DNA of 64,000 nt from a bacterium (GTDB lineage: Bacteria; Patescibacteriota; Saccharimonadia; Saccharimonadales; UBA4665): assembly GCA_021848145.1 (NCBI GenBank), contig JAJZMX010000004.1:434001-498000 (forward strand), written 5' to 3'. Of the stretch, positions 53,327 to 60,427 are shown in pieces (within the stretch, counting starts at the first letter, position 1; the number at the start of each line of letters is the position of its first letter). The translations under genes and the position numbers were made by a program. The notes beneath the pieces are model-generated. The model was not told the origin of the DNA and made no database searches. It saw only the letters and a list, made by a program, of their open reading frames with translations.

Positions 53327-53940
53327 TAACTTTGTCCTCCCTGGCTAGTTGTACTAGTGCTAACTTTCACTCCATTAGCTTGAGCCACCGCTACTATTAA
53401 ATTCTTAACGGCAGTTTTTAGGCTTCTAAGACTAGATATTTCCGTCTTTAGATAGCCTTGGAAAGCTATCACCATTGCCTTAGGGTTACTGCTGTTACAA
53501 GTAAAAGAACTGTTGCCTTTTAGAGTGTTAAGACCCGACTGGGAAGTAGACACAGATGAATTTATTGCGGATATTAAACTCTGGTAATTTGCTACCTTTT
53601 TACCACTTTTATTAGCAAACGCTTCCACTCTAGAGGCAATTGTCATAAATAAGGTGAGCTGGTTCTGGGTTCGCTCATTAATTCGACTAATTATGTTCGT
53701 TACGGCTTTCTGTCTATTCTCGCATGCCTTCATCTGCCCGTTGACTTTATTTTGTGAACCATTTCCGGCATTAATACTACCGCTTGTGACGCTAGTATTA
53801 CCGGCACTAGATGAAGCGCTTTTTGGTATATTCTGAGCATGGGCTGATGCCTGAGGAGGCAACGCAAATGCCGTTGAGCCAACGATAACCGCCAATAATA
53901 AACCGCTGGCAAGACTAATTTTACTAACTGATATACGCAT
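53326..53940 (-). CDS. Secreted hypothetical protein, 204 aa
   Basis: It has a Sec-type signal (ISLASGLLLAVIVGSTAFALPPQASA, in part) followed by a Ser/Asn-rich spacer and a helical, two-cysteine domain (MKACENRQKAVTNIIS, FTCNSSNPKAMV). The gene is translationally coupled to the pilin-like gene and both start on the same transcript, so it may be a surface partner of the pilus. Confidence 0.65.
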   Translation of the reverse strand: MRISVSKISLASGLLLAVIVGSTAFALPPQASAHAQNIPKSASSSAGNTSVTSGSINAGNGSQNKVNGQMKACENRQKAVTNIISRINERTQNQLTLFMTIASRVEAFANKSGKKVANYQSLISAINSSVSTSQSGLNTLKGNSSFTCNSSNPKAMVIAFQGYLKTEISSLRSLKTAVKNLIVAVAQANGVKVSTSTTSQGGQS

Positions 53941-54040
53941 TAACTATTCCTTTGTTTAGGCATATAGCATAAAGCATAAGCTTAATATAAGTTTAAATCA
54001 AGCTTGCATCTTAACAAGAAATATATAGTTGTAGCTATTG

Positions 54041-55420
54041 CTAGTGATGAAACTTAGTTCTATTACCTTGTTCGTTTGTTTGAATACCACTTAGTTTATT
54101 TACTTGCAGCTTTAAGTCATTCACAAACAAGTCTGCCATATCCGAACTAAAGTTTTCTTTTACAACTATACGCATCACAACTGTGCTTTCAAGATTTGCT
54201 GGCAAAGTATATGCCGGTATTTGCCAGCCCCTCTCTCTCATAGCATCAGATAAGTCATAGAGCGTAAAGCTGTTGCTATTGCTTTTGAGCTTAAAAGCAA
54301 AGACAGGAAGTTCAGAGCCATCACTAACTAGTTCAAAAAAATCCATTTTAGAAATTTTGCTAGAGACATACATAGCAGTCTTTTGACACTGCCCGATTAC
54401 CTTTGAGTAGCCCTCCCTACCGAGCCTTAAGAAATTAAAGTATTGGGCGATCACCCCGTTACCTGGCCTTGAAAAGTTAAGTGCAAAAGTAGCCTCATTG
54501 CCCCCTAGGTAATTAACATTAAACATTAAATCTTCTGGTAAATCGTCTGGATGTCGCCAAATAACCCAGCCAACCCCAGGGTAAACCATCCCATATTTAT
54601 GCCCCGATGTATTTATGGATTTAACTCTCATTAATCGAAAGTCCCAGACTAAATCAGGTTGCAAAAAAGGCGCTACAAACCCACCGCTTGCAGCATCTAC
54701 ATGTATAGGTATATCCAGACCCTTCAAATTTTGAAGCTCATCTAGTAACCCACTTAACTTTTCGATTGGTTCATAACTTCCATCAAGAGTACTTCCAAGA
54801 ATACCAATAACGCCAATGGTGTTTTCGTCGCATTTTTCTATAGCTAGATCCGGATCAAGATGATACCGCCCATCACTTAGAGGTACATATCTTGGCTCTA
54901 TGTCCCAATAACGGCAAAATTTTTCCCAACATATCTGGGCATTAATTCCTAAAATCAGATTAGGGTTATCCTGTGGTTTACCTTGAGATTGCCGTTTCAT
55001 ACGCCACCGCCATTTTAAAGCTAGACCGGCTAGCATACAGGCTTCACTGGAGCCAACCGTTGAGGTACCAAACGCACTGTCGTCAGGAGCATTCCAAAGT
55101 TTAGCCAGAATATTAACACATCGTTTCTCTATTTCTGCGGTTTGGGGATACTCATCCCTATCGATAAGATTCTTCTCGAAAGTCTCTGACATTAACTGTG
55201 TAGCACTTGGCTCCATCCACGTAGTCACGAAAGTCGCTAAATTCATATGAGCATTTCCGTCAAGTTGAAGCTCATCTTTAATTACCCTGTAAACCGTTTC
55301 AGGATCTACACTTTGATCTGGTAAGGTATATTTGGGTAACGGGAAACTAAGCAGTCTAGAAGCATATGTTGGAGATATATTGTCGTTGCCATCTTCATTA
55401 CTCCCTAAGTTCTTATGCAT
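54041..55420 (-). CDS. gadB: Glutamate decarboxylase
   Basis: The 459-residue PLP enzyme has the catalytic Lys in NTSGHKYGMVYPG, the active-site STVGSSEACMLAGLA and the C-terminal WQIPAYTLP. It converts glutamate to GABA with proton consumption, which supports acid resistance. A TAATAT box is 6 nt before the ATG. No GABA antiporter is adjacent. A Crp-like site lies 57 bp upstream of the predicted start. Confidence 0.94.
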   Translation of the reverse strand: MHKNLGSNEDGNDNISPTYASRLLSFPLPKYTLPDQSVDPETVYRVIKDELQLDGNAHMNLATFVTTWMEPSATQLMSETFEKNLIDRDEYPQTAEIEKRCVNILAKLWNAPDDSAFGTSTVGSSEACMLAGLALKWRWRMKRQSQGKPQDNPNLILGINAQICWEKFCRYWDIEPRYVPLSDGRYHLDPDLAIEKCDENTIGVIGILGSTLDGSYEPIEKLSGLLDELQNLKGLDIPIHVDAASGGFVAPFLQPDLVWDFRLMRVKSINTSGHKYGMVYPGVGWVIWRHPDDLPEDLMFNVNYLGGNEATFALNFSRPGNGVIAQYFNFLRLGREGYSKVIGQCQKTAMYVSSKISKMDFFELVSDGSELPVFAFKLKSNSNSFTLYDLSDAMRERGWQIPAYTLPANLESTVVMRIVVKENFSSDMADLFVNDLKLQVNKLSGIQTNEQGNRTKFHH

Positions 55421-55426
55421 ATTTAA

Positions 55427-55432
55427 ATATTA
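55427..55432 (-). promoter_or_regulatory. -10 box of gadB (leaderless)
   Basis: TAATAT on the minus strand is followed by 6 nt and the ATG. Confidence 0.45.
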
Positions 55433-55469
55433 ACATTTAGGCTCAAGGTAATAGAAAAACGAACACTCC

Positions 55470-55485
55470 TGTGATTAGTATCACA
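55470..55485. promoter_or_regulatory. Crp-like operator between gadB and the divergent membrane-protein gene
   Basis: TGTGA-TTAGTA-TCACA is a perfect palindrome of the CRP type. Its centre is about 42 bp before a TATGCT-directed start for the + strand gene (class II position) and about 57 bp before the predicted gadB start. Confidence 0.6.
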
Positions 55486-55539
55486 GAACATATAGGACTT
55501 TTACGCTTATGCTTAAATATATTTAATATAGGAATCAAT

Positions 55540-56088
55540 ATGGCTAAAGCCGACAGAAAAATTATAGATAAGGTCTTCATACTTTTAGGGATAGTAACTA
55601 TTGTGATTTTATTAGTTGTTGGTGCTCTATCGTGGAAAGCCTACTCTTTCGCCACTAATAGTGTTAAAACAGAGTTAGCCGCTCAAAAAGTATTCTTCCC
55701 ACCTGCAAACAGTAAAGCCATAAAAGAGTTGCCTGTATCTGATCAAGAGCAAATGGATAGGTATGCAGGCCAACAGCTTTTGACGGGTCCCCAGGCCAAA
55801 GTATACGCAGATAATTTTATATCGTTTCACCTTTCGAAAATTGCTAATGGCAAAACCTACTCCCAAGTCAGTAGCGAAGCTCAGGCAGATCCAACAAACC
55901 CAACTCTAAAAGCGCAAGAACAGACTCTATTCCAAGGAGAAACCTTAAGAGGATTGTTGCTCGGAGATGGTTATGCGTATTGGACTTTTGGACAGATAGC
56001 ACAATACGCGGCTATTACGTCGTTTGTTGGTGCTGCAATAATGGCACTACTAGTCCTTCTAGGCTTAAGACATCTGAATAAAAGCTAG
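55540..56088 (+). CDS. Conserved two-helix membrane protein (actinobacterial family of unknown function)
   Basis: One helix at each end (FILLGIVTIVILLVVGAL and SFVGAAIMALLVLLGL) encloses a 110-residue outer domain with the repeating pattern KVYADNFISFHLSKIANGKTY, in part, and TLRGLLLGDGYAYW. I recognise this layout from unnamed actinobacterial membrane proteins. The start is moved from 55471 to ATG 55540, which has an AGGAAT ribosome site. It is controlled by the Crp-like site upstream. Confidence 0.65.
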   Translation: MAKADRKIIDKVFILLGIVTIVILLVVGALSWKAYSFATNSVKTELAAQKVFFPPANSKAIKELPVSDQEQMDRYAGQQLLTGPQAKVYADNFISFHLSKIANGKTYSQVSSEAQADPTNPTLKAQEQTLFQGETLRGLLLGDGYAYWTFGQIAQYAAITSFVGAAIMALLVLLGLRHLNKS

Positions 56089-56092
56089 GGTA

Positions 56093-56428
56093 TTATCTAG
56101 AAATACGGCTTATTAATGCATCTATAGCAAGATTAAGTTCGCTGACCCAGCGCTTACCCTTAATGCTTCTAGGGGGAGTGACAGTGTCTGCATCACCTGT
56201 TAAGATGCCGCCAACTATAGACCTAATAGCGTAACGGGCAGAAACTCCACGTGCATCAAAGCCCAATTGTGCCGCTAATGCAAAATCATTAACAATAATA
56301 TCTGTTAGCTGTGAATCGCTTAATTCCCTAAAGGCATTTGGTGTTGTAATTTGAGGAAACTCTATTATTTCACCAACAACACCATCACTGAATCGTGGGT
56401 CGCCATATCCATTCTCAGTGATAGCCAT
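56093..56428 (-). CDS. Hypothetical protein, 111 aa
   Basis: A small soluble protein (MAITENGYGDPRFSDG ... ISRISR) with a central helical part (LTDIIVNDFALAAQLGF) and no cysteines. A TATAAT box lies 11 nt before the ATG. It is convergent with the 55540-56088 gene, leaving 4 bp between them. No family recognised. Confidence 0.55.
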   Translation of the reverse strand: MAITENGYGDPRFSDGVVGEIIEFPQITTPNAFRELSDSQLTDIIVNDFALAAQLGFDARGVSARYAIRSIVGGILTGDADTVTPPRSIKGKRWVSELNLAIDALISRISR

Positions 56429-56473
56429 ACTAAATATGCATTATAGGCCTAAGCATAAGCAAAAAGATAATAT

Positions 56474-57118
56474 TCATTTAAAAACTGTACTTAGTTGTTC
56501 TGTTTGTTTGATTACAATATACCGTCCCTGACGATCAATTATGCCAAGTCCCTCAAGCCTTTCAAATTCTCGACTAACACTTTCTCGGGCCAGTTTTACT
56601 GTGTTGGCCAAAACATCGTGCGTAAGGGGTGCGTCTATTAGAATCCCTTCTTGGATGGATATCCCAAAGCGTTGTGCCAATATTAGTAAACAATACGCTA
56701 TCCTGTCTGATGCTTTCTTGTATTCTAAGTTGTCTATTCGATTTACTAATATTGCATATTGTCGAGCAAGTTTCTTAGCCATCAAGTTAGATTGCTCGAT
56801 ACTCATATGTATGTAGCTTTGAAACTGGTTACTAGTAATGCGCCATACGAATACCTTATCCATAGCCTCATAAAATAAGGAGGTCTGACTACCGAGATAA
56901 GCCCTAACGAAAGGAAAAACGTCTCCTGGCCCACCTATAACTTTTATCAGTTCTTCTCCTTCGTTACTTATCGAGTAGACCTTTATATAGCCTTTTTCTA
57001 TATAGTAAACACTTTTTGTTTCAGATATTCCGTCTACTACAATCTCCCCTTTGAAATACTCAATTGGTTCGCCGTTAGTAAACAGTTTATATACACTTAT
57101 AGCTTTATTTTCTACCAT
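56474..57118 (-). CDS. Crp/Fnr-family transcriptional regulator
   Basis: A cyclic-nucleotide-binding-like domain (about residues 10-120, YYIEKGYIKVYSISNEGEEL and GGPGDVFPF) precedes a winged helix (about 140-205). The recognition helix LARESVSREFERL keeps Arg-Glu-x-x-x-Arg as in E. coli CRP, which reads TGTGA; FNR-type Fe-S cysteines are absent, so oxygen sensing through a cluster is not expected. The two TGTGA-N6-TCACA sites in this window are natural targets. Confidence 0.9.
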   Translation of the reverse strand: MVENKAISVYKLFTNGEPIEYFKGEIVVDGISETKSVYYIEKGYIKVYSISNEGEELIKVIGGPGDVFPFVRAYLGSQTSLFYEAMDKVFVWRITSNQFQSYIHMSIEQSNLMAKKLARQYAILVNRIDNLEYKKASDRIAYCLLILAQRFGISIQEGILIDAPLTHDVLANTVKLARESVSREFERLEGLGIIDRQGRYIVIKQTEQLSTVFK

Positions 57119-57194
57119 TATTTAATACCACCTTAAAGCTATATAAGGACTGTTGTAAAAGTATATCTGTAAGTTTTATTACAACAAGCAAACA

Positions 57195-57428
57195 CTAGGT
57201 GTTCTTAATTATTTTTTTTCGTTGAAAGAACAACAGATAGATAATTTCAAGTAATCCTAGGGTATTTAAGATTAAAAGGGCAACAAACCAAACGCTTTGC
57301 TTGTTATTTCCAGCCTTCCATAGAGCTATACCCTTCCAAAACAGCTCCCAAATAACTAGAAGACCAACGAAGATCGCTTCTGATGAAGTGTATGTTACAT
57401 GGTATGTAAGTCCAAAAACATCAATCAT
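57195..57428 (-). CDS. DUF5652-like two-helix membrane protein
   Basis: The 77-residue protein has two helices with LVIWELFWKGIALWKAG and LILNTLGLLEIIYLLFF, the DUF5652 pattern, which is common in Patescibacteria. Function is unknown. It starts 9 bp after the ferritin-like gene on the same strand and has a GGAGA ribosome site. Confidence 0.75.
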   Translation of the reverse strand: MIDVFGLTYHVTYTSSEAIFVGLLVIWELFWKGIALWKAGNNKQSVWFVALLILNTLGLLEIIYLLFFQRKKIIKNT

Positions 57429-57437
57429 TAAACTCTC

Positions 57438-58064
57438 CTAGGTTGAACACTTTTTAAAAGCTGGCAAATGATTATTCAATGAAGCATCTTTAATTGAAGT
57501 AAATACTTGAGTTATGTCCGGGTAATTAGACACTTTAGGCAACAAGTTGACATACATATTGGCTGTATCGCTCTCATAAGCTGCACTTGTCTGGCAAGCT
57601 CCAGTAAACGTGGATATTTCAAATGACTTATTTGCCCAAGTGTTTTCATTTATTGTTAAGCCATATTTTTGGAATAAAGATTTTATTACTGCTATATGCT
57701 GTTGTTCCGCGCCAATAACCATCGCAAAAGGCCTGACATCGCCAAATTTAGCCATAACAGCTTGGTAATAAGCCTCAAGCTTATATTCATTATCCAGGGC
57801 CTGAGATAACGAATCTTTTACATCTTGTGATAGGTTTGCTGCCGGATATGTAAGATTTGGGATCTGTAGACATGAATCAGCTAGACAATTTTTTTCAGTA
57901 GCTTGCTGCTGGTTACTGTTAGCAGACTTACTTGTAGTTTGAGATTTACCAGATGATAATGAACTATTGCTATTTCCTGAATTACTAGTAATAAGATTTA
58001 TACTTGATCCAATTCCCGCACCAACTACTATTGCTGCTCCAAGTACAAGTACCACTAATCTGTT
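57438..58064 (-). CDS. DUF2202-like ferritin-fold protein, membrane-anchored
   Basis: An N-terminal helix (RLVVLVLGAAIVVGAGIGS) and Ser/Asn-rich linker precede a helical bundle with the ferritin-like EYKLEAYYQAVMAKFGDVRPF and GAEQQHIAVI, giving Glu/His positions that could bind a di-metal site. Four cysteines in the outer part may form disulfides. I start at ATG 58064, which has a strong GGAGG ribosome site 5 nt upstream, not at the track's 58094. Confidence 0.75.
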   Translation of the reverse strand, partial: NRLVVLVLGAAIVVGAGIGSSINLITSNSGNSNSSLSSGKSQTTSKSANSNQQQATEKNCLADSCLQIPNLTYPAANLSQDVKDSLSQALDNEYKLEAYYQAVMAKFGDVRPFAMVIGAEQQHIAVIKSLFQKYGLTINENTWANKSFEISTFTGACQTSAAYESDTANMYVNLLPKVSNYPDITQVFTSIKDASLNNHLPAFKKCST

Positions 58065-58163
58065 CATGGCCACCTCCAACATCAATACACACAAAATATA
58101 TTAGACACTACCAGATAACTCAATGACAATAATCACTAATGTGAATGACGTAAATCAATAGTT

Positions 58164-58207
58164 TAGGGTTAGCTAAACCTCTTTAATAGTGGCTCAAGCT
58201 AACCCTA
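58164..58207. terminator. 11-bp-arm inverted repeat downstream of the propeller gene
   Basis: TAGGGTTAGCT and AGCTAACCCTA are perfect arms with a 22-nt loop, 23 bp after the stop of the Vgb-type gene. It is likely to terminate that minus-strand transcript or protect its 3' end. Confidence 0.5.
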
Positions 58208-58229
58208 TATGATAACGATCTTGTTCTAC

Positions 58230-59390
58230 TTAGCGCCTGGTAGACAGTGCTCGTTTAACGAGTAAGCCACTGCCCCCTAGTACCGCTAAGCCACCTAACA
58301 ATCCTAAGACAAAAATAGTTGAACTTATTTGCCTAGGTTTGCCATAACCCGTGTTTGGAGCACTCGTGCTACTACTGCTTGTACTGGAAGTAGTACTTGA
58401 CGTAGTAGTTGCTGGAACGCTAATGCCAGTAACTTCACCCACCTGGTTAGCGGCGGCTGCAGACTCAACAAACCAAAGAGTATTGCTTGGTCCTGCGGTA
58501 ATGCCTAGGGGAGCGCTAGAAGCTGTAGGTATTGAATAAGTTGCAAATGTACCTGAAGTAGTTACAGATCCGACATTATTTCCAGTATTTTCCGTAAACC
58601 AAATATTCCCGTCTGGGCCCTTAACTACGAATTGAGGAGAGCTACTCGCTGTAGGTACTGCAAAGCTGGTAAAGGTTCCTGAAGTCGTGACTTCGTCAAT
58701 TGTATTATCTGTAGAATCAGCAAACCATAAGTTACTGTTAGAGCCTACAGTTATATTACCTACTGCCGATGGACTAGTGCCGGTTATCTTATAGTCAGTT
58801 TCGGTGCCAGTTGGGGTCATCTTAATAATATGCGTGCCCGCAGTTATCCATAAATTACCACTTGGTCCTTCAGCAATATAGTTTCCGCCATAGTTAGTGC
58901 TGTAAGTATTAACTACAGAGCCACTAGTGTTAACTTGGGCTACCGCTAAACCGTCCTGTTCAACAACCCACAAATCATTACTGGGACCAGACGTAATGCC
59001 TACAGGAAAAGTAGCCGCGCCAAGTAAATATTCATGAAAAGTTGAAGTAGCTATATCGAATACACCGACTTTGCCGGTATTCTCTTCGGTAAACCAAATA
59101 TTTCCGTCTGATCCTAGCGCAATACCAGTTGGGCCGCTGCTAGCTGTAGGAACAGTATATTCAGTTACTGTTCCACTTGGGGTTATCTTGCCTATTTTAT
59201 TTGTAGACTGTTCCGTAAACCAAAGATTACCGCTTGGTCCTTCAACAATGTTAGTAGGTGTAGCTCCACTAGTTGTAATCTTGTATTGGTTAATGGTAGG
59301 AGCTGCTAGTACGGTAGAAGTTCCCAAGACTACTGTTGCTAATAAGGTAGCCAAGAGGCCGGCAGTTTTAGTAATTCTAGAGTTTATCAT
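58230..59390 (-). CDS. Secreted Vgb-type beta-propeller protein with LPXTG-like anchor
   Basis: A signal peptide is followed by about six repeats of the NLWFTE/NIWFTE type, each about 40-45 residues (GNLWFTEQSTNKIGKI, DGNIWFTEENTGKVGV), as in virginiamycin B lyase-like propellers. The C-terminus has a Thr/Ser spacer, APNTGYGKP, a helix (IFVLGLLGGLAVLGGSGLL) and RR, the layout of a sortase substrate with Ala in place of Leu in LPXTG. The function may be carbohydrate or antibiotic binding; the lyase His is not obvious. Confidence 0.75.
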   Translation of the reverse strand: MINSRITKTAGLLATLLATVVLGTSTVLAAPTINQYKITTSGATPTNIVEGPSGNLWFTEQSTNKIGKITPSGTVTEYTVPTASSGPTGIALGSDGNIWFTEENTGKVGVFDIATSTFHEYLLGAATFPVGITSGPSNDLWVVEQDGLAVAQVNTSGSVVNTYSTNYGGNYIAEGPSGNLWITAGTHIIKMTPTGTETDYKITGTSPSAVGNITVGSNSNLWFADSTDNTIDEVTTSGTFTSFAVPTASSSPQFVVKGPDGNIWFTENTGNNVGSVTTSGTFATYSIPTASSAPLGITAGPSNTLWFVESAAAANQVGEVTGISVPATTTSSTTSSTSSSSTSAPNTGYGKPRQISSTIFVLGLLGGLAVLGGSGLLVKRALSTRR

Positions 59391-59473
59391 TAAATTGTTC
59401 CTTTTATATGCACATAATATCCTATAGCTCTACTTTCAACAACATTTTAGAAACTAACATTTTGCCTCAAGCT

Positions 59474-60400
59474 TCAGGCAGAATTTTGAGGAAAGTTGAC
59501 TAATGGGCGACCAGCAATTGTAAGCCCTGAAAGTTTCTTGAGTAGTACACCGGATGGGTCTTTTAGCATATTAGTGGAACTAGTAATAAACGGATTGCCG
59601 GGGTTTTCGTGATGATCCCCGTGATTAGCCTCACCAGCTGTTAAGAAAGCTAAGTTCTTAAAGAAGTTTGAAGCATATGAACCATTCTCGTCTGGCATTG
59701 CATCCTTCAATCCAAGTATAACCATGGTTCGCTCCCACTCGTTTTCTACTTGCCCGGTATGCCCCATCATATTAACGCCGCCACCTAGTGCAAGAACTCC
59801 AGGAATGTATGCTCCCATAGTTAGAGCTGCGACTCTTGGCCCACGTGTTGCAAGAATGGTTCCGCCTACTGCAGTTAAGCCAAGCATTCGCCCATGCGGT
59901 ATTTTGTCTATAACACGCTCGAAGTGACTTTGGCTTAAGTCTACATTTTTATAATGCGGGGGCCAAAGTTCACGAGGAACCTCCCTTTTCACTAAATCTA
60001 GCAAGTAAGGCATGATCTTTTTGGCAGCTTTCCTGTAATAGACCAACCCATTCTTAAATAACACATTGAGATGACCTTCTAGAATTGGAGAGTGAGGATC
60101 ACGAAATGCCTCAAAAGGAGCGCCTGGATATTGTTCTTGAATCATTCCCCACTCTTCTGGTGTAGGCTCTCTATCCGTGAAAGCGTGATGGGTTAAATGC
60201 ACAACCTTCCATTCAAGTGGCTTCATTCCTGAAAGCAACCAGTTTACTGCCTCGCCAACAAATCTAGCTTCAGGACTTAACTCTACGCTACCGTGAGCCT
60301 CAGCACGGTGCAGATCTGATGACATGGCAATACCTTCAGCCATCACCATTGCTCCACAAAGCAACGCGCTTTCAACAACTGGATGATTACTACTCTTCAT
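59474..60400 (-). CDS. Fatty acid desaturase (membrane di-iron, acyl-lipid or acyl-CoA type)
   Basis: Three His boxes are present: LHRAEAH (HX4H), HLTHHAFT (HXXHH) and NHGDHH (HXXHH), the di-iron ligands of the family. The protein is 308 residues with few clear helices. Desaturation of membrane lipids needs oxygen and an electron donor, which links it to an oxic lifestyle. A TATACT box ends 9 nt before the ATG. Confidence 0.9.
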   Translation of the reverse strand: MKSSNHPVVESALLCGAMVMAEGIAMSSDLHRAEAHGSVELSPEARFVGEAVNWLLSGMKPLEWKVVHLTHHAFTDREPTPEEWGMIQEQYPGAPFEAFRDPHSPILEGHLNVLFKNGLVYYRKAAKKIMPYLLDLVKREVPRELWPPHYKNVDLSQSHFERVIDKIPHGRMLGLTAVGGTILATRGPRVAALTMGAYIPGVLALGGGVNMMGHTGQVENEWERTMVILGLKDAMPDENGSYASNFFKNLAFLTAGEANHGDHHENPGNPFITSSTNMLKDPSGVLLKKLSGLTIAGRPLVNFPQNSA

Positions 60401-60427
60401 ACTTATTAAAGTATACCTTGTTTGAGA

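Noticed and set aside
57152-57185. GTTGTAA/TTACAAC inverted repeat upstream of the Crp-family gene
   Set aside because: The 20-nt spacing is too long for a typical operator and no second copy was seen; left as an observation only.
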